Assembly (NCBI GenBank): GCA_035547755.1
Contig: DASZUG010000003.1
Coordinates: 1 to 64,000 of the forward strand
Origin: Mesorhizobium_L sp035547755
GTDB taxonomy: Bacteria; Pseudomonadota; Alphaproteobacteria; Rhizobiales; Rhizobiaceae
DNA length: 64,000 bases
Direction: 5' to 3'
Part shown: positions 51,019 to 59,649 of the stretch, in pieces
How positions within the stretch are numbered: position 1 is the first letter of the stretch
How the letters are laid out: each line of letters opens with the position of its first letter
Program-made: the position numbers and the translations under genes
The notes under the pieces: model-generated
Told to the model about the DNA's origin: nothing
Database searches by the model: none
The model's input: the letters and a program-made list of their open reading frames with translations, nothing else

Positions 51019-52236
51019 ATGCAAAGAGGAAAACTCGTCATAGCCCAGGGGGGCGGGCCGACCGCCGTCATCAACCAGTCGCTGGTCGGCGCGATGCTCG
51101 CGGCGCGCGGCTTTCCCGCGATCGAGGCGGTCTATGGGGCGAGGCATGGCGTACGCGGCATCGTCAACGAGGATTTCATCGATCTTTCCGGGGAAAGCGA
51201 GAGCAATCTGGAAGCCGTAGCCGCGACGCCCTCTTCCGCACTCGGTTCGACGCGCGACAAGCCCGATCTCGCTTATTGCCGCCATATTCTCGCGGCGCTG
51301 AAGGCGCACGGCGTCACCGCCTTTCTCTATATCGGTGGTAACGACACCTCCGACACGATGCGAATCGTCAGCGAGGAGGCGGCGAAGGAGGGCTATGGCC
51401 TCTGTTGCATCCATGTGCCGAAGACGATCGACAACGACCTGATGGAAAGCGACCATGCCCCCGGTTATCCCTCGGCTGCGCGTTTCGTCGCGCAGGCCTT
51501 CATGGGCGCCGATCTCGACAACCGCTCGCTGCCGGGCGTCTATATCGCCGTCGTCATGGGCCGGCATGCCGGCTTTCTCACCGCCGCTTCCGCCGCCGCG
51601 CGGACGCGGGAAGGCGATGGGCCGCATTTGATCTACCTGCCCGAACGCGTCTTCGACACCGAAAAGTTTCTCGCGGACGTGAAATCCATGCAGGAGCGCC
51701 ATGGCCGCTGCGTCGTCGCCGTTTCCGAAGGCATCCATGACGCCGACGGCACGCCGCTGACCGTCAAGCTGGCGGGAAGGGCGGAGAAGGATGCGCATGG
51801 CAACGTCCAGCTTTCCGGCACCGGCGCGTTGGCCGATCTTCTTTCCCAGGAAGTGAAGGCGAAACTCGGCATCGGCAGGGTACGCGGCGATACCTTCGGC
51901 TATCTCCAGCGCTCCTTCTTCGGTTGCGTGTCCGACGTCGATCAGCGCGAAGCGCGCGAAATAGGCGAATTCGCGGTGCGTCAGGCTGCTGGCGGCGCAA
52001 AAAGCGCATCGGTCGCGATCCGCAGGGTAGGGGATTACAAGGCCGAATACAGGCTGGTCGATCTCGCGAAAGTCGCCGGCAAGACGAAGGTGATGGCCGA
52101 CGAATTCATCGCGCCGGCGACCAACGACGTCACGCCGGCCTTTCTCGATTATGTGCATCCGTTGCTCGGCAGCAATCTGCCGCAGCCGGCGCGGCTGGAG
52201 GGATCGGCCGTCGCCAGGGTGATGAAGCCGGCCTGA
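51019..52236 (+). CDS. pfp: Phosphofructokinase family enzyme, probably pyrophosphate-dependent
   Basis: The 405-residue product has the PFK fold with GGGPTAVINQSL (10-22). The site equal to the ATP-enzyme GGDGS reads GGNDT (106-110), and PGTIDND reads PKTIDND (134-140). Asp in place of the second Gly, and Lys before TIDND, mark the pyrophosphate-using type. A GGAGG site 11 bases upstream supports the start. It is the last plus-strand gene after the dehydrogenase-lactonase pair. It may phosphorylate fructose 6-phosphate reversibly; related enzymes also accept sedoheptulose 7-phosphate. Its role in a sugar-acid locus is not explained by the usual pathway. Confidence 0.9.
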   Translation: MQRGKLVIAQGGGPTAVINQSLVGAMLAARGFPAIEAVYGARHGVRGIVNEDFIDLSGESESNLEAVAATPSSALGSTRDKPDLAYCRHILAALKAHGVTAFLYIGGNDTSDTMRIVSEEAAKEGYGLCCIHVPKTIDNDLMESDHAPGYPSAARFVAQAFMGADLDNRSLPGVYIAVVMGRHAGFLTAASAAARTREGDGPHLIYLPERVFDTEKFLADVKSMQERHGRCVVAVSEGIHDADGTPLTVKLAGRAEKDAHGNVQLSGTGALADLLSQEVKAKLGIGRVRGDTFGYLQRSFFGCVSDVDQREAREIGEFAVRQAAGGAKSASVAIRRVGDYKAEYRLVDLAKVAGKTKVMADEFIAPATNDVTPAFLDYVHPLLGSNLPQPARLEGSAVARVMKPA

Positions 52237-52243
52237 TCGTCGC

Positions 52244-52672
52244 CTACCGTTTGGCGCGCGCCGAAACATTGAGCGCCACGGCGGCGCGAATAAGCGCCTT
52301 GAACGCTTTTTCGTCGATCCGGTCGCCTTCCCGGAAATCGATGGCGCGCCGGACATTTCCGTCGAGGCTGGAATTGAAAAGGCCTGAGGGGTCTTCGAGC
52401 GCGGCGCCGCTGGCGAAGGTCAGTTTCACCTTGTCCTTATAGGTTTCGCCCGTGCAGATGATGCCGGCGTGCTCCCAGACCGGCACGCCGAGCGGGTTCG
52501 ATGCCTTTCGCCATTTCACCTCTTCGGTCATTTCGGGGTCGGCTTCCTTGATGAGAGCGCGAAGCTTGGCGAGCGTTGCGCCGCGCCAGCCGCCCAGGTC
52601 CTTGATCTTCGTGTCGATCAAGCGGGCGGGTGTCTGTTCTTCGACGCCTTCTCTGGGACTGGCTTCCTTCAT
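52244..52672 (-). CDS. DUF1801 family protein
   Basis: The 142-residue product belongs to the DUF1801/YdhG-like family: GWRGATLAKLRALIKEADPEMTEEVKW, shown here as the key region, then VWEHAGIICTGETYKDKVKLTF. Function unknown; the fold is related to a frataxin-like iron protein in Bacillus. It converges with the phosphofructokinase gene (7-bp gap). Confidence 0.88.
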   Translation of the reverse strand: MKEASPREGVEEQTPARLIDTKIKDLGGWRGATLAKLRALIKEADPEMTEEVKWRKASNPLGVPVWEHAGIICTGETYKDKVKLTFASGAALEDPSGLFNSSLDGNVRRAIDFREGDRIDEKAFKALIRAAVALNVSARAKR

Positions 52673-52717
52673 CGTCTTCCTGCCTTCTCGATCGCGTTTC
52701 CGCTCATGTCGACCACT

Positions 52718-52939
52718 CTATTCGCTGGCCTGCGGCGCGCCGCGCCATCTGACGGTATAGGGCAGGACGAACATGTAAAGGCCGGTGAACAGCAGCAGAA
52801 AGAGCGGAGGAAGCGGCGAATAGACCACCCATGAGGGCGGGTTGCCGAGCGCCATGGTGGCGAAATTGGCGACGACCGTCACCGTAAAGATGATGGATAG
52901 CCATCGATGGATTTGCCTTATCCATTTGTTCCAGATCAA
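52718..52939 (-). CDS. Small two-helix membrane protein
   Basis: The 73-residue product has two predicted membrane helices (about 12-34 and 44-62: IIFTVTVVANFATMA, FLLLFTGLYMFVLP) with an Arg/Trp-rich start and end. No family assigned. It lies 41 bp downstream of the SRPBCC gene on the same strand and is probably in one transcript with it. Confidence 0.7.
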   Translation of the reverse strand: MIWNKWIRQIHRWLSIIFTVTVVANFATMALGNPPSWVVYSPLPPLFLLLFTGLYMFVLPYTVRWRGAPQASE

Positions 52940-52980
52940 TGGGTACCTCCTTCAAAACCTTCCGAAATGAGGGGTAGGCG

Positions 52981-53412
52981 TCACCCTTCCGTTGCCAGAA
53001 CCTGCTCGAGCTTGCCAAGGAATTGCTGCCAGCCGGCCTTGGCCCCGCCATAGGCCTGCTTCTGGTTCGCGCGGAAGCCCGCCTGCTCCATGCGCAGATG
53101 CGTTCCGCCGCTGGTCTGGGTCAGCGTGAAGGTCACGACGCTTTGGAGATCGAAGGCGGGATCGTCATGCGCGAAATTCCAGGTGTAGGCCAGCGTCCGG
53201 TCCGGTTCGACGGTCAGCACTTCGCAATCCAGTACGCCACCCCACTCGCCGCGAAGATTGAATTTATGGCCGGCGACCGGCTCAAAATCGTTCTTCATCA
53301 GCCATTCCTCGATTAGATGCGGTTGCGTGAGGGCGCGCCAGAGCTTTTCCGGCGGATGCGGAAACTCCCGCTCGACGATGACGGTGCGCGTTTCGCTCGA
53401 TGTTCCGTTCAT
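52981..53412 (-). CDS. SRPBCC (AHSA1-like) protein
   Basis: The 143-residue START-like protein has the AHSA1 pattern: REFPHPPEKLWRALTQPHLIEEWL at the start (key region) and TYTWNFAHDD-like middle strands, ending with GWQQFLGKLEQVL. Ligand unknown. It overlaps the ArsR gene by 4 bp. Such ArsR-SRPBCC pairs are common. Confidence 0.92.
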   Translation of the reverse strand: MNGTSSETRTVIVEREFPHPPEKLWRALTQPHLIEEWLMKNDFEPVAGHKFNLRGEWGGVLDCEVLTVEPDRTLAYTWNFAHDDPAFDLQSVVTFTLTQTSGGTHLRMEQAGFRANQKQAYGGAKAGWQQFLGKLEQVLATEG

Positions 53413-53732
53413 TGATCCATCCTCTTGAGAAGGTTTTCGAGATCGTCGAACCGGTTTTCCCAGAAACCGGCCATCTGGCTCGTCCAGTCGATCAGCGGCG
53501 CAAGCGCCCCCGGCCGGGCGCTGTAATGCGTCTGACGCCCTTCATGGCGGTCGCGCACCAATCCCGCCCGCTTCAGGACCCCGAGATGTTTCGAGACCGC
53601 CGGTTGCGATACGCCGGCTTGCGCCGTCAGGACTACGACCGTTTGCTCGCCCTCGCGGCAAAGCCGCTCGAAGATGGCGCGTCGCGTCGGGTCGGCAAGG
53701 GTCTTGAACAGCGTGTCTTGCGGTTCGGGCAT
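53409..53732 (-). CDS. ArsR family transcriptional regulator
   Basis: The 107-residue winged-helix regulator (about 5-95) shows LADPTRRAIFERLCREGEQ and VSQPAVSKHLGVLKRAGLV. No metal-binding Cys cluster is present, so it is not a metal sensor of the classical kind. It most likely controls its own operon (SRPBCC, small membrane protein, DUF1801) through the palindrome at 53751-53767. Confidence 0.92.
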   Translation of the reverse strand: MPEPQDTLFKTLADPTRRAIFERLCREGEQTVVVLTAQAGVSQPAVSKHLGVLKRAGLVRDRHEGRQTHYSARPGALAPLIDWTSQMAGFWENRFDDLENLLKRMDQ

Positions 53733-53750
53733 AATTCATAACTCATTGGC

Positions 53751-53767
53751 TATTGATTGGATCAATA
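53751..53767. promoter_or_regulatory. Candidate ArsR-type operator
   Basis: TATTGAT-TGG-ATCAATA is a perfect 7-bp inverted repeat with a 3-base spacer, 19-35 bp upstream of the ArsR start codon. TTATGAAT nearby could be the -10. Size and position suit a dimeric ArsR autoregulator. Confidence 0.65.
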
Positions 53768-53856
53768 ACCGAATGGATATGAATGGGTCAAGGGCGGAAT
53801 CGTCATTTCGCCGGAACCTCTCAGATGGGCGGCAGTTCGGTCCACGGAGGTGAATC

Positions 53857-54045
53857 ATGTCCGATAGGAACAAACATCCCGAACAGGACCCGGCCGAAGG
53901 GTCGCCCGAGGTGATCGACCACGAATTGCAGCGCAGCGAAAAGCAGGAACCGGGCGCCGACCGCGAGGCGCGAGAGCGAGCCCGGCAGGAACTCAAACGG
54001 CAGGTCGAGCAGGAAACCGACCTGCCGCAGAAGGGTTCGGCTTGA
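53857..54045 (+). CDS. Small charged protein, 62 residues
   Basis: Very polar (Glu/Asp/Arg/Lys-rich) product opening MSDRNKHPEQDPAEGSPEV. One long predicted helix with the repeat-like REARERARQELKRQVEQE. No family recognised; it is probably disordered or a helix. A GGAGG site lies upstream. Divergent from the ArsR gene. Confidence 0.65.
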   Translation: MSDRNKHPEQDPAEGSPEVIDHELQRSEKQEPGADREARERARQELKRQVEQETDLPQKGSA

Positions 54046-54269
54046 TGTCAATAACAGGTCCCAAGCCCGTGGGTCCGGTGCCGCCGCGCCCTGTTCCGGG
54101 GCCGACGCCGCCGTCGCCCGAACCGCCAATTCCCGATCCCGGTCCGCCGAGCCGTCCCAATCCGGTTACGAATTGGCCGAGGGGGAGCGGTCAGGAGTGC
54201 CCTTCGAGCAAGTCCAAAATGCCTTTAAGCGGAATGTCCACCCAGGCGGGGCGGTTCGCCAGTTCATAG
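54045..54269 (+). CDS. Possible proline-rich small protein
   Basis: Starts with ATG overlapping the preceding stop (TGATG) and encodes 74 residues. The first 45 are almost half proline (GPKPVGPVPPRPVPGPTPPS). The frame runs 79 bp antisense into the end of the TreS-maltokinase gene, so it may be partly spurious. The translationally coupled start argues for it. Confidence 0.35.
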   Translation: MSITGPKPVGPVPPRPVPGPTPPSPEPPIPDPGPPSRPNPVTNWPRGSGQECPSSKSKMPLSGMSTQAGRFASS

Positions 54270-57200
54270 GTGACTTCATAGGCGGCTTTCTGCAGAAGGA
54301 AGACACGCAAAAGCGCGTCGGCGAAGGCTGGATCGTCCGGATTGGTTGCCGTCCCGACGATGTGCTCGCCATAGGCGGCGAGAAAGTCTCGGCTGGTTTC
54401 CTCATGCCATGCAGCGACTCGAACTGCGGCGGAGGGGGTTGGCTGTGATGATCCGTCACCTGCACGCCGAAGCGCACTGGCGGCGGCGTAATCGAGCGAG
54501 CGCAGCATGCCGGCCACGTCCTTCAATGGCGAGAATTTACCGCGCCGTTGTTCGAGCGTGCGTTTCGGCTCGCCTTCGAAATCGATGATCATCAGATCGT
54601 CCTGCGCCACCAGCACCTGGCCCAGATGATAGTCGCCGTGGATGCGTGACTTGCCGCCTGACGGCGTCGTCCCGGCGAGCGCCTTGACGTTCTCCTCGAG
54701 GCGGTCGCTCGCCGCGAGAACCGCGTCCGCCATCCGGGCACTGTCGCCGGCAAGCCCGCCGCGCATCGCTCCAAGCCGCTCCAGCATGAGCCGGATGTCG
54801 TTCAGCGCTTCGTGCGTCCAGTTCTTCACATCCGTTGCCGCGACCGGCTCTACGGCGAAAGCCGCCTCGTTGGTTGCGACGGCAAGCGCCCGATGCAATT
54901 CGGCCGTCCGTCGCCCGAGAAGGGCGCCGAGCGCCAACGGGTAGGCGAAGGGCGGCGGCGCTTCCGTCTCGGGATGATCGGCGGCAGGGTCGAGCGCAAA
55001 ATCCTGCAGGTCGCGCTGCAGGGCGTCGCCGACCACGGCCCACGCGTCTCCCTGGTTCGGGACGAAGGCGAAGGCGGCCGCGAGCGTTGTCGGCTCGGCT
55101 CCCGGCGACCGGGATTCGGCACTGCCGAGAAAGGCAGGCGTGTTGGCGAAGCGGGCCTTTTCCGTCAGGAATTTCGACATCTCCACATCCGGCTGTATGC
55201 CGTTGCGAAGACGCCGGTAAATCTTGAGGATGACATCGACGCCGAAGGCGATCGACATATTGCTTTGCTCGACGCCGAGCGGGTGCGGCTCCTCGGTGTC
55301 GGCGAAGCTATCGAGGCCGTCGCTGCCCTGGAAGACGATGTCTGCTTCTTCCGAAACCAACCGACTGCCCTCGCGCATCTGGGCAAGCAGGCGCCGGGCG
55401 AAATCGGCGTCGTAGGCGCCGTCGATCAGCGCGCCGACGCGCGAGCCGCGACGGAGTTTCGCCAGCGTGAAGGACAGCTTCGGCGCGCCATAGGCGAGAT
55501 TTTCCTCGCCCCAGAGCGCGGAAAGCGGCAGGAGATAGTCATGACTGCCGCCGTCGAGATCGACCGTAATCGCGGCGAGCGCATGGCGCCCTTCCTCCAT
55601 TTCGCCGAGCAGGGAAAGCGAAACCTTGCGGATCGCCCGGTCCTTTGCGCCGAACCAGCGTTGCAGCGGCAGGAATTTCGGCAGCACCTCCTCTTCCAGA
55701 AGGCGCTTTTCACGTCCCGATAGAGCCGAGGCAATGCGTCCGTCTCTCGTCGTGAGCGTCACGAATTCGGGCAGGATCTCCGGGATGGGCTGGTGCCAGA
55801 GCGGCGCTTCCGTTTCGTCGGCGAGAAGGAACCAGAAGAAGCCGTAGCCCGGCAGGGTCACGAGATAGGGAAGGTCGCCGACCGGCGGGAAGGCCGCGCG
55901 GCCGGTGAGTTCGATCGGCACCGCTCCCTTCCAGCGTGCGAGATCGAGTTCGACCGCCTGTGCAGCGCGGGAAAGATTGACCACGCAAAGGATGCGGTCC
56001 TGCTCATATTCGCGAACATAGGCGAGCACCTTGCGGTTGCGCGGGTAAAGCAGCGTCATCGAGCCGCGGCCGAAGGCGGGGTGCTCCTTGCGCACCGAGA
56101 CGAGCCGGCGCATCCAGTTGAGCAGCGAGGACGAGTCCCGGCTCTGCGCCTCGACATTGATGACCTGATAGCCATAGATCGGGTCGAGGATGACCGGCAG
56201 ATAAAGCTTCTGCGGATCGGCGCGCGAGAAGCCGGCATTGCGGTCCGACGACCATTGCATCGGCGTCCTGACGCCGTCCCTGTCGCCGAGATAATAGTTG
56301 TCGCCCATGCCGATCTCGTCGCCGTAATAGAGGATCGGCGTTCCGGGCAGCGACATCAGGAGCGAGTTCATCAGCTCGATCTTGCGACGGTCGTTCTGCA
56401 TCAGCGGCGCCAGTCGGCGGCGAATGCCGAGATTGATGCGGGCGCGGGAATCGTCGGCATAGGTGCGCCAGAGATAGTCGCGCTCCTGGTCCGTCACCAT
56501 TTCGAGCGTCAGTTCGTCATGGTTGCGGAGGAAGATGCCCCATTGGCAGCTCTCGGGTATATCCGGCGTCTGGCGGATGATATCCGTGATCGGATGCCGG
56601 TCTTCCTGCGCGACCGCCATGTACATGCGCGGCATCAGCGGGAAATGGAATCCCATCTGGCACTCGTCGCCCTCGCCGAAATAGGGACGCGTGTCTTCAG
56701 GCCATTGATTGGCTTCAGCGAGCAGCATGCGATCGGGATAGTGCCGGTCGAGTTCGGCGCGGATCTTCTTCAGGATGACATGCGTCTCGGGCAGGTTTTC
56801 GTTGTTGGTGCCCTCGCGCTCGACGAGATATGGGATCGCGTCGAGCCGCAGCCCGTCCACGCCCATGTCGAGCCACATATGCATGACCTTCAGGACCTCC
56901 TGAAGGACGCGCGGATTATCGAAATTCAGGTCCGGCTGGTGCGAATAGAAGCGGTGCCAGAAATAGGCGCCGGCCACCGGATCCCAGGTCCAGTTCGATT
57001 TCTCGGTGTCGATGAAGATGATGCGCGTTTCGGGGAATTTTGCGTCGGTATCGCTCCAGACATAGAAATCGCGCGCTGCCGAGCCCGGCTTCGAATGGCG
57101 CGCGCGCTGGAACCAGGGATGCTGGTCCGACGTGTGGTTGATGACGAGTTCGGTGATGACTCTCAGGCCGCGCCGGTGCGCTTCGGCGATGAACGCCTTG

Positions 57201-57484
57201 AAGTCGCGCATCGTGCCGTAGGACGGGTTGATGGCGCGATAATCCGCGATATCGTAGCCGTCGTCGCGGAGCGGGGAAGGGTAGAAGGGCAGGATCCAGA
57301 TGGCGGTCACACCAAGTTCCTGGACGTAATCGAGCCGCCGCATCAGGCCGGCGAAATCGCCGATCCCGTCATCGGTCGAATCCTGGAAGGCCTTGACGTG
57401 CAATTGGTAGATGATCGCGTCCTTGTACCAGTCGTGCACGCTTCGATCGATCAGCCCTTCGCGGCGATGGCCGGGCGCCCTCAT
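54191..57484 (-). CDS. treS: Trehalose synthase-maltokinase fusion (TreS-Mak)
   Basis: Bifunctional enzyme of the GlgE pathway. The N-terminal GH13 domain (about 18-560) interconverts maltose and trehalose: nucleophile Asp215 in GLRLDAIPYL, acid Glu257 in LLAEANQWP, and NHDELT near 324. The C-terminal maltokinase part (about 640-1097) phosphorylates maltose, with IHGDYHLGQVL and IIDFEGEP as the catalytic and metal-binding motifs. The 1097-residue length equals known fusions. ATG 57484 overlaps the glgE stop (ATGA). The product, maltose 1-phosphate, is the substrate of GlgE encoded upstream. Confidence 0.95.
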   Translation of the reverse strand: MRAPGHRREGLIDRSVHDWYKDAIIYQLHVKAFQDSTDDGIGDFAGLMRRLDYVQELGVTAIWILPFYPSPLRDDGYDIADYRAINPSYGTMRDFKAFIAEAHRRGLRVITELVINHTSDQHPWFQRARHSKPGSAARDFYVWSDTDAKFPETRIIFIDTEKSNWTWDPVAGAYFWHRFYSHQPDLNFDNPRVLQEVLKVMHMWLDMGVDGLRLDAIPYLVEREGTNNENLPETHVILKKIRAELDRHYPDRMLLAEANQWPEDTRPYFGEGDECQMGFHFPLMPRMYMAVAQEDRHPITDIIRQTPDIPESCQWGIFLRNHDELTLEMVTDQERDYLWRTYADDSRARINLGIRRRLAPLMQNDRRKIELMNSLLMSLPGTPILYYGDEIGMGDNYYLGDRDGVRTPMQWSSDRNAGFSRADPQKLYLPVILDPIYGYQVINVEAQSRDSSSLLNWMRRLVSVRKEHPAFGRGSMTLLYPRNRKVLAYVREYEQDRILCVVNLSRAAQAVELDLARWKGAVPIELTGRAAFPPVGDLPYLVTLPGYGFFWFLLADETEAPLWHQPIPEILPEFVTLTTRDGRIASALSGREKRLLEEEVLPKFLPLQRWFGAKDRAIRKVSLSLLGEMEEGRHALAAITVDLDGGSHDYLLPLSALWGEENLAYGAPKLSFTLAKLRRGSRVGALIDGAYDADFARRLLAQMREGSRLVSEEADIVFQGSDGLDSFADTEEPHPLGVEQSNMSIAFGVDVILKIYRRLRNGIQPDVEMSKFLTEKARFANTPAFLGSAESRSPGAEPTTLAAAFAFVPNQGDAWAVVGDALQRDLQDFALDPAADHPETEAPPPFAYPLALGALLGRRTAELHRALAVATNEAAFAVEPVAATDVKNWTHEALNDIRLMLERLGAMRGGLAGDSARMADAVLAASDRLEENVKALAGTTPSGGKSRIHGDYHLGQVLVAQDDLMIIDFEGEPKRTLEQRRGKFSPLKDVAGMLRSLDYAAASALRRAGDGSSQPTPSAAVRVAAWHEETSRDFLAAYGEHIVGTATNPDDPAFADALLRVFLLQKAAYEVTYELANRPAWVDIPLKGILDLLEGHS

Positions 57485-59493
57485 GGTTGTGGCGCTCCCG
57501 GCGGAAACAGCCGCCAGATGGCATAGGGGCGCACATGCGGATCGAGCCGCAGCGTGTGGACCTTGCCATACCAGGTGAAAGAATTGCCCTGGATCAGGTC
57601 CTGCACGTCGATCGAGGCGTCGTCGGGAAGGCCGAACTCCCATAGCGGCACCTCGAACGCTGTCTCCTGCGCGTTGTGGGGATCGAGGCAGACATGGAAG
57701 AGGAGATAGCTGGAGGCCGCCGGATCGCTCTTGCCGTAGTAGAGGATGTCGTCGTTCCAGGCATTGTAGAAGGTGAGCGAGGTGAAGGCGCGGAGCGCCG
57801 GATGCTCGCGCCTCAGGCGGTTGAGGAGCGCGATGTCGCCTTTGATGTTTCCGGGCCGATCCATGTCCCAGGCGCGGATTTCGTATTTCTCGGAGTTGAG
57901 ATATTCCTCCCTGCCGGGAAGGGCGGCGGCCTCGCAAATTTCGAAGCCGTTATAGATGCCGTAATTGCCGGCGAGGGTCGCCGCCAGCGCCAGCCTGATC
58001 TGGAAGCCCGGCCGGCCGCTCCGCTGCAGGAAGAGAGGATTGATGTCGGGCGTATTGGCGAAGAAGTTCGGCCGCATATAGTGCCGGCATTCCTCCTCGG
58101 TCAGTTCGGTCAGATAATCCTGAAGTTCCGCCTTGGTGTCGCGCCAGGTGAAATAGGAATAGGACTGGGTGAAGCCGAGCTTGGCGAGCCGCTTCATGAT
58201 TTTCGGCCGGGTGAAGGCCTCGGCGAGGAAGATCACGTCGGGATGGGCGGCGCGGACATCGCCGATCATCCATTCCCAGAAGGGAAAAGGCTTGGTGTGG
58301 GGATTGTCGACCCGGAAGATCTTCACGCCATGATCGATCCAGAAAAGCACGATGTCGCGAAGCGCGTGCCAGAGGGCGGGGAGAGCGCCGCGATAGAAAT
58401 GGACGTTGACGATGTCCTCGTATTTCTTCGGCGGGTTCTCCGCGAATTTGATCGAGCCGTCGGGACGCCAGTCGAACCATTCCGGATGCTCCTTGATCCA
58501 GGGATGGTCCGGCGAGCATTGGATGGCGAAGTCGAGCGCGATTTCCAGGCCTTGCGCGGTGGCCGCCTGGACCAGCCTGTCGAAATCCTCGATCGTGCCG
58601 AGTTCCGGCAGGATCGCATCATGGCCGCCTTGCGCCGAGCCGATCGCATAGGGGCTGCCGGGATCGTCGGGGGCGGGGGCGAGACTGTTGTTGCGGCCCT
58701 TGCGGTTGGTCCTGCCGACCGGATGGATGGGCGGAAAATAGAGCACGTCGAAGCCGAGGTCGCGGACATAGGGAAGTCGTTCGATCACGTCGTCGAACGT
58801 GCCGTGCCGTCCGGGCGCCTGCGAGCGCGGAAAGAGTTCGTACCAGGCGCTGAACGCCGCTCGCGGCCGATCCACGATCACCTCGAGCACGCGCTCGTAG
58901 CGGCTGAGATTGTGGCGCGGCTGGATGCGCTTCATGCGTTCGGCAAGCGTGTCGTCGAGCAGCAGCGAAAGCCGCTCGTCTTCTTCCGCGGCTTCGAATT
59001 GCCGCAGAAGGGAGCGAACTGCGGTTTTGTCCCCGGTGGTCGGCGTGCCATTCGCAAGAGCGCCTTCGACCAGGCGCTTGCCTTCCTCGATTTCGAGCGA
59101 AACCCGTTGGCCGACGGCGACCTTCTTCATCGTGTCTTCGCGCCAATGGGTGAAGAGGTCGCGCCAGGCGATCAGCGTGTATTCATAGGTGGCCAATTGC
59201 GGGAAGCTGAGCGTGCCCCGCCAGCGGTCGTTCTCGACAAGCACCATCGGGCTTTCAGCCCATTCGTCGGTTCCGGCCTTGCGGTGGAGGAGGGCGGCGT
59301 CGATGACTTCATGCCCGTCGCCGAAAATGTCCGCCTCGACGATGAAGGGCGCATTGGTGACGGCCTTGGCGGGAAAGCGGCCGGCATCGATCTCTGGATC
59401 GACCCCTTCAATGGCGAGGCGATTGGCCGCGAGCGCTTCCAGGCTTGGCCTCGCAGGCGGGGCCGGGCTGGTCTGCCTGATGCGCGGGTTCAT
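57481..59493 (-). CDS. glgE: Alpha-1,4-glucan:maltose-1-phosphate maltosyltransferase
   Basis: Extends alpha-glucan by two glucose units from maltose 1-phosphate. The 670-residue GH13_3 enzyme has an N-terminal beta domain (about 30-130), a helical insert, and the catalytic barrel. Asp396 (FRVDNPHTK) is the nucleophile and Glu425 (FLAEAFTRP) the acid, positions that agree with Streptomyces GlgE. It overlaps the TreS-Mak gene by 4 bp, so supply and use of maltose 1-phosphate are coupled. A branching enzyme gene (glgB) is expected but is not in the window. Confidence 0.96.
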   Translation of the reverse strand: MNPRIRQTSPAPPARPSLEALAANRLAIEGVDPEIDAGRFPAKAVTNAPFIVEADIFGDGHEVIDAALLHRKAGTDEWAESPMVLVENDRWRGTLSFPQLATYEYTLIAWRDLFTHWREDTMKKVAVGQRVSLEIEEGKRLVEGALANGTPTTGDKTAVRSLLRQFEAAEEDERLSLLLDDTLAERMKRIQPRHNLSRYERVLEVIVDRPRAAFSAWYELFPRSQAPGRHGTFDDVIERLPYVRDLGFDVLYFPPIHPVGRTNRKGRNNSLAPAPDDPGSPYAIGSAQGGHDAILPELGTIEDFDRLVQAATAQGLEIALDFAIQCSPDHPWIKEHPEWFDWRPDGSIKFAENPPKKYEDIVNVHFYRGALPALWHALRDIVLFWIDHGVKIFRVDNPHTKPFPFWEWMIGDVRAAHPDVIFLAEAFTRPKIMKRLAKLGFTQSYSYFTWRDTKAELQDYLTELTEEECRHYMRPNFFANTPDINPLFLQRSGRPGFQIRLALAATLAGNYGIYNGFEICEAAALPGREEYLNSEKYEIRAWDMDRPGNIKGDIALLNRLRREHPALRAFTSLTFYNAWNDDILYYGKSDPAASSYLLFHVCLDPHNAQETAFEVPLWEFGLPDDASIDVQDLIQGNSFTWYGKVHTLRLDPHVRPYAIWRLFPPGAPQP

Positions 59494-59649
59494 GCCAAGT
59501 CGTCGCCTGACCGTTCGAACATTCGCGTGACCGCGAATGGCGGGTGGGGCAAGGCAGCGTGTAAGATCATATCCCGACTCCAGTTCCTGTCCTTAAGAAC
59601 GAAGCCTCTTGCGGAAGGTTCCTATGCGAAATCAGTGCGGGGCGGACCG

